Shown: positions 38,254 through 48,351, numbered from the stretch's first letter. The stretch is DNA of 64,000 nt from CBDDBH01 sp965225625 (GCA_965225625.1 CBDDBH010000030.1:186001-250000), one strand, 5' to 3'. Notes: a model not told the origin generated them from the sequence alone. Translations and numbers: made by a program.

Positions 38254-38733
38254 TTACAGTGCTTCGAGCAGTTGCTCGGCGCCGCTGACTTCGAATTTGC
38301 CTGGGTCGTCCAGGTTCAGAGCTTCAACGACGCTGTCATTGACGAGCATCGAATAGCGCTGAGAACGCACGCCCAGTCCACGTGCGACTAAGTCGAAAGT
38401 CATGCCGATGGCATTGGTAAATGCCCCGCTACCGTCTGCCGCCATAATAATTTCGCCGGCGTTTTGGGCCTTGCCCCAGGCATCCATGACGAACACGTCG
38501 TTCACGGACAAACAGATTATGCTGTCAATCCCTTTTGCCTTGAGATTGTCCACATTCGTGACGAAACCTGGTAAATGGGCTTGCGAACACGTGGGCGTAA
38601 ATGCGCCAGGCACGGCAAATAGCGCAACGCGCTTGCCGCCGAATAATTCTTCCGTACTGGCCTCGGCGGGTGCGCCATCTTTGAAAATTGCCAGCGTGGC
38701 TTCGGGCAGTTTGTCACCAACTGATATTGCCAT
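38254..38733 (-). CDS. Peroxiredoxin, Prx5 group
   Basis: 159 residues, the usual length of Prx5-type peroxiredoxins. The peroxidatic cysteine is in VPGAFTPTCSQAHLPGF (about residue 49); LSVNDVFVMDAWGKAQ is typical of this group. It reduces hydrogen peroxide and organic peroxides with glutathione or thioredoxin. GGAGCAACC precedes the ATG at 38733. No glutaredoxin domain is fused. Confidence 0.92.
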   Translation of the reverse strand: MAISVGDKLPEATLAIFKDGAPAEASTEELFGGKRVALFAVPGAFTPTCSQAHLPGFVTNVDNLKAKGIDSIICLSVNDVFVMDAWGKAQNAGEIIMAADGSGAFTNAIGMTFDLVARGLGVRSQRYSMLVNDSVVEALNLDDPGKFEVSGAEQLLEAL

Positions 38734-38888
38734 GGTTGCTCCTTATTTTTTTGGTTTTGCTCCACTCCCGGGCAGGTCGCGCCGCCAGTTGCGGTCGATG
38801 CCTGAGCATTATGGAGCAGAGATGGTAAGCCTGTGGTTGAATGCTAAACTTGATTATATAACCAGCCCACGACCGTAGGAATCGTTTA

Positions 38889-39704
38889 ATGATATTGCAA
38901 GCCCCCTCCCAGACAGCCCCGATCGACGCAGCTCGCTTTGTGCAACGCAATGTAGAACATACGGCGCTCTCCGTTCAGCTTGCCGCTGCCTTCGGCAATA
39001 GTGATTTTGCACCGCTACAACCTCGCGAGGACATGCTGTTTCTGGTCGAGCATCATGACCATGGGTGGCAATCCCTAGACGAGGCTCCGCCAATGGACCC
39101 TAACACCGGCCTGCCATTTCATCTCGGTGGTACACCGATGGAATACCTGCTGAAAACGAGCAGCGGCTCGCCCGACTTCAACGAGCAGCACAGTGCCTAT
39201 TGCGGCTTGCTATCCAGCATGCACACCTACGGTCTTTTTCACGGCCGCTATGGATTGTCTGATGCAATTACGCTGAATGCTATTGCGCAGGCGGACCGTG
39301 CCGGCGTCGTCGCCATGCTCGACGGTGAATTGGCTCGCCAGGACCGACTCAAAACTTCACTCAAAGACGTGCCCCACGCGCAGGAAGCGCAACTCTTCCA
39401 CAATTACAAACTGCTGCAATTCTTCGACAGCGCTGCCTTGTATTTCAACGTTTCACCACCGGGTGAGCGCGGCACCATGAGCTTCAAAAACGTGCCGATG
39501 AGTGTGGCTGAGGATGTGGTCATACAGGTAACGGAGCTGGAGGCCGGCGTCTACGGATATGCGCCGTTCCCGTTCGAACAGGAAGGCATCGAGGTGTATT
39601 GTGAAGGGCGTTATGTGATTCCAGACGTCGACGCGTCCGGAACCGAAATAATGACCCGTCAGCCGGTTGAACGGCAGTACTTCAAGTTGGTCTCTACCAA
39701 CTGA
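38889..39704 (+). CDS. DUF3891 family protein
   Basis: 271 residues. The family-typical HHDHGW stretch is present (FLVEHHDHGWQSLDEAP), followed by AYCGLLSSMHTYGLFHGRYGL, and the ending QPVERQYFKLV. The clustered histidines suggest metal binding, but the function is unknown. The gene is convergent with, and its last 11 bases overlap, the kinase gene on the other strand. Confidence 0.8.
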   Translation: MILQAPSQTAPIDAARFVQRNVEHTALSVQLAAAFGNSDFAPLQPREDMLFLVEHHDHGWQSLDEAPPMDPNTGLPFHLGGTPMEYLLKTSSGSPDFNEQHSAYCGLLSSMHTYGLFHGRYGLSDAITLNAIAQADRAGVVAMLDGELARQDRLKTSLKDVPHAQEAQLFHNYKLLQFFDSAALYFNVSPPGERGTMSFKNVPMSVAEDVVIQVTELEAGVYGYAPFPFEQEGIEVYCEGRYVIPDVDASGTEIMTRQPVERQYFKLVSTN

Positions 39705-40432
39705 GCGTCTCCAGATGCTTTCGTAATTGCGTGACGGTGCGGAATTTTTTCAGGATCAGCGAGCGCTTGAGGCCGCAGCAGACCTGCTTTACGGTGGCCG
39801 GTTGTTGCGCATAGTAGCGGGCACCGCCGAGGGCGTCATACAGGATTTTGATGAGATCGCAGAGGTCGTCCTGGCGATTTGCCGCTTTCGACCCATGCCA
39901 GTGAAACATGTCCACCATCTTCAAATCGAACTCCAGGCCGAAGCGGTTCACAATTATATTTTCAGTATGCAGATCACCATGGTATTCATTTCCCACATGT
40001 ATAGGTTTCGATACCCTTGACCAGGGCATACATCAGATGGATGCCCTGGAAAGGTGTCAGACGCTTGCCGGGGAATCGTTTCAGGAACTGTGACAGCAGT
40101 TCACCTTCGACGTATTCCGATATCAACGCCGTCACCGGCACATCGTGATAGGAGAACCGTTCTTCCGTGTGGTATTGGATCAGAATCGGACACTGCCGAA
40201 GCTTGTGCAGTTTCCGTGCGTAAAAACGCGCCGTTCGATTGTAGAGGTTGCGGTGCGGGTAAAACAGTTTCGCGGCGCGTTCGATACCGGTTTTACATTC
40301 GGCGATTTTATACACTTCGCCTTCCCAACCGGCGCCGAGCTTCTGGACAATATGATATTTGTCCGCGATGCGCGTGTCCGGATCAAGCGAAAATGATTCG
40401 ATACGACCGTTCTTTTGTTTCTTACGACCCAC
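39694..40432 (-). pseudogene. Protein-kinase-like protein, frameshifted
   Basis: About 245 codons in two frames with a break near 40000. The first part has a glycine-rich loop (KLGAGWEGEVYKIAE), the VAIK-like lysine (ERAAKLFY), and hinge-like ALISEYVEGELL. The second has the catalytic loop HGDLHTENIIVN. The usual DFG is replaced by VDMFHWHG, closer to aminoglycoside/choline-kinase-like or ABC1-like enzymes than to classical Ser/Thr kinases. The frame opens with GTG at 40432 without a clear ribosome-binding site. The substrate is unknown. Confidence 0.72.
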
Positions 40433-40597
40433 GTGGGCAAAATCTCCAGCGCGTCAATTATATTGTTAGAGTTGTGACCGCGTTGCGCCTGGATTCGCGG
40501 GGGCTAAAGATACCATGAAGTTGATGCGCCCGCATGCACAAGCTGCAGCTGGTCAGCGTCGAGTTCGGTTGCCTTGTGCAGGCCGCCGACGGTCCTC

Positions 40598-41089
40598 ATG
40601 AACACGTCCACAACGCTATCTGCGAAGCCGCGAGAATTGCTCGGTGATCCCTTGCATAATCTGGCATTGGGTTTTGGCACGGGTTGCGCCCCTGTTATGC
40701 CGGGCACGGCAGGCACCCTTGTCGGTGTCGCGTTTTATCTGTTGCTCGTGCAGGTGGATATTCTTTGGTATCTATTCGCTTGCGCGATGGGCTTTGGCAT
40801 CGGCATAGCTCTGTGTGGGAGGACGGGCACGGCGCTTGGCGCGAAGGATCATCCGGCGATAGTCTGGGATGAAATTGTCGGCATGCTGGTAACGATGGCC
40901 GCAGTGCCGGTAAGGTGGTACTGGTTGGTGGGCGGATTTGTCCTGTTTCGGTTGCTGGATATCGTCAAGCCAGGCCCGGTGGGTTGGCTCGATCAGCGTC
41001 TTACAGGCGGACTCGGGGTGATGGTGGATGATCTGGCGGCAGCCTTAATTGCTTGCGGAGTCTTGCATTTATTGGTTTATATATTATAG
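40598..41089 (+). CDS. pgpA: Phosphatidylglycerophosphatase A
   Basis: About 163 residues from the ATG at 40598. PgpA features: FGTGCAPVMPGTAGTLVG near the N-terminus, HPAIVWDEIVGM with acidic metal-binding residues, and FRLLDIVKPGPVGWLDQRLTGGLGVMVDDLAAAL. Several membrane helices. It removes phosphate from phosphatidylglycerol phosphate at the inner membrane. thiL, its usual upstream partner, is not here. Confidence 0.93.
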   Translation: MNTSTTLSAKPRELLGDPLHNLALGFGTGCAPVMPGTAGTLVGVAFYLLLVQVDILWYLFACAMGFGIGIALCGRTGTALGAKDHPAIVWDEIVGMLVTMAAVPVRWYWLVGGFVLFRLLDIVKPGPVGWLDQRLTGGLGVMVDDLAAALIACGVLHLLVYIL

Positions 41090-41121
41090 AGTTACAATAT
41101 CTATTAAGAAATAACATTAAT

Positions 41122-41718
41122 ATGCTTAATCGTTATTTACTGTTAGCTGCCATTATCTGTGCGACGCCGGTGTGGGCCGACATCTATCGCTATACCGATA
41201 AGCACGGCAGAGTGCACTTGACGGACAGGCCGCCGCATTCGGGATATAAATTATTGGTCAAAACCTGGAAGGGGTGGGAGGAACGAAGAGGTCAGGCCGA
41301 TTATAAAAATTTTTCACGCAACCAGAAAAAGTACACGCCAACCATTGTCAAAGTCGCGCATCGGTATCGATTACCGCCGGCATTGCTGCATGCCGTGGTC
41401 GCGGCGGAATCTGCCTATGATCCGAACGCTATATCAGGCGCCGGCGCCGTTGGCTTGATGCAGCTCATGCCGGGAACCGCGCAACGCTACGGCGTGCACA
41501 ATCGTCGTGATCCGCTATCCAATCTCAACGGCGGTACGCAGTATCTGAAAGATCTGTTGGTGATGTTCGACAATAACTTGGTGCTTGCCCTGGCCGCTTA
41601 CAACGCAGGGGAAAATGCTGTCCTTGATCACGGCAGGAAAGTGCCGCCGTATACGGAGACACGACGTTACGTGCGCAAGGTACTGGACTTCTACGACGAG
41701 TATCGCAAGCAAGGTTGA
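41122..41718 (+). CDS. Lytic transglycosylase with DUF4124 region
   Basis: 198 residues from the ATG at 41122. A signal peptide (LLLAAIICATPVWA) is followed by a short DUF4124 segment (DIYRYTDKHGRVHLTDRPP) and a lysozyme-like SLT domain (about 85-190) with the catalytic Glu in AVVAAESAYDPNAISGAGAVGLMQLMPGTA and ALAAYNAGENAV. It cleaves peptidoglycan in the periplasm, making 1,6-anhydro ends. No LysM or lipobox is present. Confidence 0.92.
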   Translation: MLNRYLLLAAIICATPVWADIYRYTDKHGRVHLTDRPPHSGYKLLVKTWKGWEERRGQADYKNFSRNQKKYTPTIVKVAHRYRLPPALLHAVVAAESAYDPNAISGAGAVGLMQLMPGTAQRYGVHNRRDPLSNLNGGTQYLKDLLVMFDNNLVLALAAYNAGENAVLDHGRKVPPYTETRRYVRKVLDFYDEYRKQG

Positions 41719-41751
41719 GCGGCCTCGGCCATCTGGCAGCGCGCGCGAAGT

Positions 41752-43431
41752 TTACTCGTCGGTGACGCAACCCTCTGATGCCGATTTTACGTTCTTGATG
41801 TATTTGTACAGCGTCCCGCGATTTGCTCGGTAGGGCGGCATCTGCCAATCGGCCCGCCGGCGTTGGAACTCTGTATCGTCGATGTCGACATCTATGCGTC
41901 GAGACTCGGCATCGATGGTGATCCGATCACCATCTCGAATAAGCGCGATGGGTCCGCCTTCCTGGGCTTCCGGGACCACGTGGCCAACAATGAAACCATG
42001 TGAGCCGCCGGAAAAACGCCCATCGGTGATCAATGCCACGTCGGCGCCGAGTCCAGCTCCCATAATCGCCGAGGTCGGGGTCAGCATCTCTGGCATGCCC
42101 GGTCCGCCTTTGGGTCCTTCGTAGCGAATCACGACGACATCGCCCTTTTGGATGGTGTGTTGTTCGAGGGCGGCAAGCATGGCTTCCTCCGAATCGTAGA
42201 TCCGTGCCGGACCGGAAAAGTGCAGTCCTTCCTTGCCGGTGATTTTGGCGACAGAGCCGTCCGGAGCGAGATTACCCTTGAGGATTTGAATGTGTCCCGA
42301 AGGTTTGATGGGCGCATCGAGCGAGTGAATGACCTTTTGATCCGCACGTAGCGGTTCAACATCAGCAAGATTTTCAGCGACTGTATTGCCTGTGACCGTG
42401 CGGCACTCGCCGTCGAGCAAACCGGCGTCGAGCAGATACTTCATGACTGCCGGTGTACCGCCGATTTTGTGCACGTCTTCCATTACATATTTTCCAGAGG
42501 GCTTCAGATCCGCAAGAAACGGCACCCGGTCACTGACCGCTTGGAAGTCATCGATCGTCAACTCAACATCGACCGAACGGGCCATTGCGATCAAGTGCAA
42601 CACGGCATTGGTGGATCCGCCCAGGACCGTGACGATGACCATGGCATTTTCGAATGCTGCACGAGTCATGATGTCACGCGGCTTCAAATCAATCTCCAGC
42701 AAACCACGTATAGCCTTGCCGGCGGCGTGACATTCGTCGAGCTTTGCCTGATGTGTCGCGGGATTGGATGCGCTATAGGGCAGCGACATGCCCAAGGCCT
42801 CGATTGCCGATGCCATAGTATTAGCGGTGTACATCCCGCCGCAGGCGCCTGCACCCGGGCATGCATTGGCGACAATTTCCTGCCGCGCTTGCTCGTCGAT
42901 ACGACCGGCGATGAATTCGCCGTAGCTCTGGAATGCGGAGATGATATCGATAACCTGCTCGGCGCGATGTCCGGGTCTGATTGTTCCGCCGTAAACCATG
43001 AGCGCCGGTCGGTTGAGGCGACCCATGGCGATAATGCAGCCGGGCATGTTCTTGTCGCAGCCCGGTATCGATATGTTCGCGTCATACCACTGCCCGGACA
43101 TGACGGTTTCAATTGAATCGGCGATGAGATCGCGTGATTGCAGCGAATAACTCATGCCATCCGTGCCCATGGAGATCCCGTCACTCACACCAACGGTGTT
43201 GAAGCGCATACCAATCATATCTGCAGCGGTGACGCCTTCTTTGACCTTTTCCGCGAGGTCCAGCAGATGCATGTTGCAGGGGTTACCTTCGAACCAGACC
43301 GTGGCGATCCCGATTTGGGGTTTATCCAAATCGGCTCGGGTTAGACCGGTTCCATATAACATCGCTTGCGATGCGCCCTGCGATTTGGGTTGTGTAATAC
43401 GCGCGCTGACGCGATTGAGCGGTTCCGACAT
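41752..43431 (-). CDS. ilvD: Dihydroxy-acid dehydratase
   Basis: 559 residues from the ATG at 43431, with GGAGA upstream. Iron-sulfur cysteines are in GNPCNMH, PGCDKNMPG and ACPGAGACGGMYTANTM. The length (shorter than the 616-residue enterobacterial type) suits the [2Fe-2S] branch of the IlvD/Edd family. It makes the 2-keto acids of valine and isoleucine synthesis. The GTDGMSYSLQSRDLIADSIE stretch and the end (RRADWQMPPYRANRGTLYKY) are typical. Confidence 0.95.
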   Translation of the reverse strand: MSEPLNRVSARITQPKSQGASQAMLYGTGLTRADLDKPQIGIATVWFEGNPCNMHLLDLAEKVKEGVTAADMIGMRFNTVGVSDGISMGTDGMSYSLQSRDLIADSIETVMSGQWYDANISIPGCDKNMPGCIIAMGRLNRPALMVYGGTIRPGHRAEQVIDIISAFQSYGEFIAGRIDEQARQEIVANACPGAGACGGMYTANTMASAIEALGMSLPYSASNPATHQAKLDECHAAGKAIRGLLEIDLKPRDIMTRAAFENAMVIVTVLGGSTNAVLHLIAMARSVDVELTIDDFQAVSDRVPFLADLKPSGKYVMEDVHKIGGTPAVMKYLLDAGLLDGECRTVTGNTVAENLADVEPLRADQKVIHSLDAPIKPSGHIQILKGNLAPDGSVAKITGKEGLHFSGPARIYDSEEAMLAALEQHTIQKGDVVVIRYEGPKGGPGMPEMLTPTSAIMGAGLGADVALITDGRFSGGSHGFIVGHVVPEAQEGGPIALIRDGDRITIDAESRRIDVDIDDTEFQRRRADWQMPPYRANRGTLYKYIKNVKSASEGCVTDE

Positions 43432-43581
43432 GACAATCTCCGATGGTTTTGCCCTAGCCAATCAATTTGCGGGCTAGAATACACCACGGTTTGCGCTAAC
43501 CGGTAGAGAGCGAGTCCTGCTGCGGGTTTGGCGCATAGTCGTGTACAATCTCGCGCCTCGTTTCTCACCGAGACAGCAAGC

Positions 43582-44751
43582 ATGCAATCAAGAATTCCCA
43601 AACCCCTGGAGATGCTTGCAAAGCTGATCGCATGTCCGTCGGTTAGCAGTGTCGTGCCGGCAATAGACCAGAGTAATCGGCAGGTGACGGAACTGTTGGC
43701 GAATTGGCTGGACACACTGGGATTTGTCGTGCAATTGCTGCCGGTCAACGGCAATCCAGAGAAACTAAATCTCGTCGCTACGCTCGGCCGTGGCGACGGC
43801 GGATTGGTATTGGCTGGGCATACCGATACCGTGCCGTTCGATGAGAACAGTTGGACCAGCGATCCCTTCACACTCACGCAACGCGATGGTTGTCTCTACG
43901 GTTTGGGAACGACAGATATGAAGGGATTTTTCCCGCTTGCACTGGAAGCGGTTGCTGGCCTGGATGTTCAGCGATTGAGCGCACCGGTGACGATCCTCGC
44001 GACCGCGGACGAGGAGAGTTCGATGGCGGGTGCGCGGGCCTTGGTCGCGGCCGGCCGGCCCCTGGGACGCTATGCCGTGATCGGCGAACCTACCGGCTTG
44101 CTGCCGGTTTACATGCACAAGGGCGTAATGGCCGAGTCCGTGTGCGTACGCGGCCAATCCGGCCACTCGAGCAACCCGGCATTGGGCAACAGCGCGTTGG
44201 AAGGCATGCACAGGGTCATCGGCGAATTGCTGGCCTGGCGCACGCGGCTGCAGGCCGAGCGGCAAGCGCCTGCGTTCGAGGTTCCCATGCCGACACTCAA
44301 TTTTGGGCGGATCTACGGTGGCGACAACCCCAATCGCATATGTGCGGAATGTGAGTTGCAGATCGACGTGCGCCTGCTTCCCGATATGTCGATCGACTGG
44401 GTGCGGGCGGAACTTAACGAGTGTGTCGAGGCGGCGTTACGCGATAGTGGTTTGCACTGGGAAGTCAAACCCCTGTTTGAGGCGATCCCGCCACTGGCAA
44501 CGCCGCGCGACGCGGAGATCGTCGAGGTTGCGGAACGTCTGACCGGTGCGCAGGCGACCACCGTATCGTTCGGCACTGAAGCACCGCTGCTGAGCGAGTT
44601 GGGAATGCAAACCGTGGTACTGGGACCCGGTGATATTGACTGCGCCCATCAAGGTGATGAATTTCTACGAGGCGAGCAGATGGCGCCGACGGTGCAGCTT
44701 TTGGAGCAGTTCATCGAGCATTTTTGTGTGCGCAAAGATAATGCTCACTAG
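43582..44751 (+). CDS. argE: Acetylornithine deacetylase
   Basis: About 389 residues from the ATG at 43582. M20 peptidase motifs: VLAGHTDTVPF (first zinc His), GLGTTDMKGFF (bridging Asp), ATADEESSMAGA (catalytic Glu) and EPTGLLPVYMHKG; the dimerisation domain carries GQSGHSSNPALGNSALEGM, and the last zinc ligand is in DCAHQGDEF. It makes ornithine in the linear arginine pathway. It overlaps argA by 11 bases, so the two arginine genes are coupled. Confidence 0.93.
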   Translation: MQSRIPKPLEMLAKLIACPSVSSVVPAIDQSNRQVTELLANWLDTLGFVVQLLPVNGNPEKLNLVATLGRGDGGLVLAGHTDTVPFDENSWTSDPFTLTQRDGCLYGLGTTDMKGFFPLALEAVAGLDVQRLSAPVTILATADEESSMAGARALVAAGRPLGRYAVIGEPTGLLPVYMHKGVMAESVCVRGQSGHSSNPALGNSALEGMHRVIGELLAWRTRLQAERQAPAFEVPMPTLNFGRIYGGDNPNRICAECELQIDVRLLPDMSIDWVRAELNECVEAALRDSGLHWEVKPLFEAIPPLATPRDAEIVEVAERLTGAQATTVSFGTEAPLLSELGMQTVVLGPGDIDCAHQGDEFLRGEQMAPTVQLLEQFIEHFCVRKDNAH

Positions 44752-46042
44752 CGATGCTTTTGTAGGTTGGTTCCGCGAAGCGTCGCCGTATATTCACGCG
44801 CATCGCGGTCACACCTTTGTGCTGTGTTTTGGTGGTGAAGCGGTTGTTGATTCTGAGCCTGGTCATCTGCTCCACGATATAGCGCTGTTAAACGCTCTAG
44901 GCGTACGCCTGATTGTGGTGCACGGTGCGCGACCTCAGATTGAAGCGCGTTTGCTGGAGCAAGGGGTTGCGTCAAAATTCGTTGATGGCTTGCGCGTCAC
45001 CGATCAGAGCGCGCTCAATGTCGTTCGGGCCGCCGTCGCAACGTTGCGGATTGAAATCGAAGCAGTGCTCTCGGAAGGTCTGCCCAGTTCACCGATGGCA
45101 GGCGCGCGGATCCGTGTTGCTTCGGGAAACTTTGTAACTGCCCGGCCGCTGGGTATCCGTAACGGCGTGGACTTCGGCCACACCGGCCTGGTTCGTCGGG
45201 TGGACAGCGATGCAATTCGGGCTCAACTCGCAGCCGATGCGTTGGTATTGGTATCCCCTCTGGGGTATTCGCCTAGTGGCGAGGTATTCAACCTGCATGC
45301 CAATGAGGTCGCGACCGTCATTGCTTCCGAACTAAAGGCCGCGAAGCTCGTTTTTCTAAGCGAGCAGGAAATGCCACGGGATTCGCAGGGAAACGAGATT
45401 CGCCAGGTAACCCAAGCGGCGCTGCAACAACTCCTTGACACGCACTCTGGCGCGATGTCCGGGGAATTAGCTTGCGCGGTACAGGCGTGTCGTGACGGCG
45501 TAAAACGTGTGCACATCATTCCGCGCGCCGTGGACGGCGGCTTGTTATTGGAGTTGTTCTCTCGAGACGGCGTTGGCACTTTGGTTAGCGCGACGCCGTT
45601 TGACGCTATTCGGCAAGCTACGGTCGAAGACATCAGCGGTATTTTCGCATTGCTTCGGCCGTTGCAAGAGGACGGTAGTGTAAAAAAGCGCACACGCGAG
45701 GAGTTACAAGACGATATCGAGCATTTCACCGTCATCGTCCGCGACGGCACGGTTATTGCTTGCGCGGCGTTGCATATTTTCCCGGGTGGAAATGCGGAGA
45801 TTGCCAGCCTGGCGGTGCACGCCGATTACCGCAAAGCGGGACAAGGGGACAGTTTGCTCGAATATCTGCACAAGCGCGCGGCGCAGGCGGACGCCGACAC
45901 ATTGTTTGTGCTCACCACGCAGGCCGAGCATTGGTTCCGCGAGCGAGGATTTCGTGAGGAGACCTTAGCGGCTTTGCCGAGCGAAAAACGCGAGCTTTAT
46001 AACTACAAACGCAATTCCAAGGTTTTCGTTAAAGACATATAG
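44741..46042 (+). CDS. argA: Amino-acid N-acetyltransferase (N-acetylglutamate synthase)
   Basis: About 433 residues from the ATG at 44741, which overlaps argE. The amino-acid-kinase domain (about 20-285, VHGARPQIEARLLEQGVASKFVDGLRVTD) is followed by a GNAT domain (about 295-430, IASLAVHADYRKAGQGDSLLEYL with the acetyl-CoA loop). It starts arginine synthesis and is usually inhibited by arginine. The kinase domain has no kinase activity in this family. Confidence 0.94.
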   Translation: MLTSDAFVGWFREASPYIHAHRGHTFVLCFGGEAVVDSEPGHLLHDIALLNALGVRLIVVHGARPQIEARLLEQGVASKFVDGLRVTDQSALNVVRAAVATLRIEIEAVLSEGLPSSPMAGARIRVASGNFVTARPLGIRNGVDFGHTGLVRRVDSDAIRAQLAADALVLVSPLGYSPSGEVFNLHANEVATVIASELKAAKLVFLSEQEMPRDSQGNEIRQVTQAALQQLLDTHSGAMSGELACAVQACRDGVKRVHIIPRAVDGGLLLELFSRDGVGTLVSATPFDAIRQATVEDISGIFALLRPLQEDGSVKKRTREELQDDIEHFTVIVRDGTVIACAALHIFPGGNAEIASLAVHADYRKAGQGDSLLEYLHKRAAQADADTLFVLTTQAEHWFRERGFREETLAALPSEKRELYNYKRNSKVFVKDI

Positions 46043-46058
46043 CCCGCGGCACGGGCTA
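46040..46058. terminator. Hairpin at the argA/clpA convergent junction
   Basis: TAGCCCG and CGGGCTA are inverted around five bases, starting in the argA stop codon. The two genes end 41 bases apart. There is no long T-run. Confidence 0.45.
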
Positions 46059-46083
46059 AATCGAGATGGCCGGCCGATTATTG

Positions 46084-48351
46084 TTAGACGGTAGCCTCGA
46101 CTTCCTCGGGCGCTTCCATCTCGACGCTCAGGGTGCCGTCCGCGACGGTGACCAGCACATTACCGCCGTGCTCGAGTTTGCCAAACAGCAACTCTTCGGC
46201 CAGTGCCCTTTTGATCCGATCCTGGATTAAACGGCTCATCGGGCGCGCGCCCATTATCGGGTCATGACCATGTTCGGCAAGCCAGGCACGCGCTTGATCA
46301 TCGACTTCGATAATGACCTTCTTCGAATCGAGTTGGGTCTCGAGCTCGACCAGGAACTTGTCGACCACATTGGCGATGGTTTGCGGGTCCAGCGAGCTAA
46401 ACTGAATAATTCCATCCAGGCGATTTCGAAATTCCGGTCTGAAGGTCTTCTTGATGGCCTGCATGGCATCGCCTTCATGGTTTTGTTTGGTGAACCCCAT
46501 CGACGCGCGGCCCATCTGTTCGGCGCCCGCGTTGGTGGTCATGATGACGATTACATTGCGAAAGTCGCTCTTGCGCCCGTTGGTGTCAGTCAACGTGCCG
46601 TGGTCCATGATTTGCAACAGCAGGTTGTAGACGTCCGGATGTGCTTTTTCCATCTCGTCTAGAAGCAAGACTGCGTGCGGATGTTTTTTAACGGCCTCAG
46701 TCAAAAGCCCGCCTTCGTCATAACCGACATAGCCTGGCGGCGCGCCGATCAACCGGGAAACTGTGTGGCGTTCCATGTATTCAGACATGTCAAAGCGGAT
46801 CAGTTCTATTCCGAGGATGCTGGCCAGCTGTCGACTCACTTCAGTTTTGCCGACGCCCGTCGGTCCGGCGAACAAAAACGAACCGATAGGCTTGTTTACG
46901 TCACCAAGGCCCGACCGCGTCATTTTGATTGCCGCGGCTATCGTCTCGATTGCCGGATCCTGTCCAAATACCACCATTTTGAGATCCCGCGATAAAGTAC
47001 GAAGTGCGTCCTTGTCAGAGCGTGTCACAGTCTTGGGTGGGATGCGCGCAATCTTGGCGACGATGTTTTCGATATCGACGACGCCAATGGTTTTTTTCCG
47101 TTTTGACGGCGGCATCAGACGTACCCGTGCGCCGGCTTCATCGATCACGTCAATGGCCTTATCCGGCAGGTGCCGATCGGTCATATAGCGATCCGTAAGT
47201 TCGACCGCGGTGCGCAGTGCCTGGTGGGTGTAACGCACATCGTGATGTTTTTCGAAGCGCGATTTCAAGCCTTGTAAGATCTTTACCGTTTCGTCCGGGG
47301 ACGGGGCCGTAATATCGATTTTCTGGAAGCGTCGAGACAGTGCACGATCTTTTTCGAAGATCCCGCGGTATTCGTGATAGGTGGTCGAGCCGATGCACTT
47401 CAGGTCACCCGAGGCCAATACCGGCTTAATCAGGTTAGATGCGTCCATGACGCCGCCCGATGCGGCGCCGGCTCCGATTATTGTATGAATTTCATCGATG
47501 AATAAGATCGAACCGGGTTGTTTGTCGAGCTGCGTGAGTACCGCTTTCAATCGTTTCTCGAAATCGCCCCTATATTTGGTTCCCGCCAATAACGCTCCCA
47601 AATCCAAGGAATAGATGACGCCATCTTTAAGGACTTCGGGTACTTCCTCGTCAACGATTTTTTTCGCCAGTCCCTCGGCAATCGCGGTCTTGCCGACACC
47701 CGCTTCACCGACATATAACGGATTGTTTTTTCGGCGTCGGCACAGGATTTGGATGGTCCTCTCTACTTCCATTAGGCGACCGATTAAAGGGTCTATCTTG
47801 CCGAGCTTGGCCTGCTCGTTGAGGTTCGTGGTGAAGGCATCTAGCGGGTTTTTGCTCGGCTCACCTTCGGCTCCTTCCTCACTGGTGCTCGGCAATTCAT
47901 CACTACGCTCTTCATCGCCAGCCTTGGAGATGCCATGTGATATACAGTTCACCACGTCAAGCCGCGAAACGTGTTGCTGGCCCAACAGGTAGACGGCGTG
48001 GGACTCGCGCTCGCCGAATATGGCTACTAAAACGTTGGCACCGGTAACCTCTTTTTTTCCAGAAGACTGCACATGAAAAACCGCACGCTGTAGAACACGT
48101 TGGAAACCCAATGTAGGTTGTGTATCCCGTTCTTCCTCGTCCGTAAGCTGCGGCGATTGCTCTCGCACAAAGACGTTTAGTTCGTGCCTGAGTTCGTTGA
48201 GGTTTGCGCCGCAGGCGCGAAGTACTTTGGCGGCGGTGGGATTATCCAGTAGCGCCAACAGCAGATGCTCCACCGTCATGAATTCGTGGCGGTGCTCTCG
48301 AGCGTCTTTGAACGCCAGGTTGAGGGTAACTTCCAGTTCTCTACTCAACAT
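46084..48351 (-). CDS. clpA: ATP-dependent Clp protease ATP-binding subunit ClpA
   Basis: 755 residues, as expected for ClpA. N-domain (about 1-140), two AAA+ modules with Walker A GEAGVGKTAIAEGLAKK and GPTGVGKTEVSRQLA, and Walker B LLLDEMEKAHPDV in the second. ClpA unfolds substrates for ClpP. No ClpB-type middle coiled coil is present. clpS lies 91 bases upstream on the same strand. Confidence 0.96.
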   Translation of the reverse strand: MLSRELEVTLNLAFKDAREHRHEFMTVEHLLLALLDNPTAAKVLRACGANLNELRHELNVFVREQSPQLTDEEERDTQPTLGFQRVLQRAVFHVQSSGKKEVTGANVLVAIFGERESHAVYLLGQQHVSRLDVVNCISHGISKAGDEERSDELPSTSEEGAEGEPSKNPLDAFTTNLNEQAKLGKIDPLIGRLMEVERTIQILCRRRKNNPLYVGEAGVGKTAIAEGLAKKIVDEEVPEVLKDGVIYSLDLGALLAGTKYRGDFEKRLKAVLTQLDKQPGSILFIDEIHTIIGAGAASGGVMDASNLIKPVLASGDLKCIGSTTYHEYRGIFEKDRALSRRFQKIDITAPSPDETVKILQGLKSRFEKHHDVRYTHQALRTAVELTDRYMTDRHLPDKAIDVIDEAGARVRLMPPSKRKKTIGVVDIENIVAKIARIPPKTVTRSDKDALRTLSRDLKMVVFGQDPAIETIAAAIKMTRSGLGDVNKPIGSFLFAGPTGVGKTEVSRQLASILGIELIRFDMSEYMERHTVSRLIGAPPGYVGYDEGGLLTEAVKKHPHAVLLLDEMEKAHPDVYNLLLQIMDHGTLTDTNGRKSDFRNVIVIMTTNAGAEQMGRASMGFTKQNHEGDAMQAIKKTFRPEFRNRLDGIIQFSSLDPQTIANVVDKFLVELETQLDSKKVIIEVDDQARAWLAEHGHDPIMGARPMSRLIQDRIKRALAEELLFGKLEHGGNVLVTVADGTLSVEMEAPEEVEATV

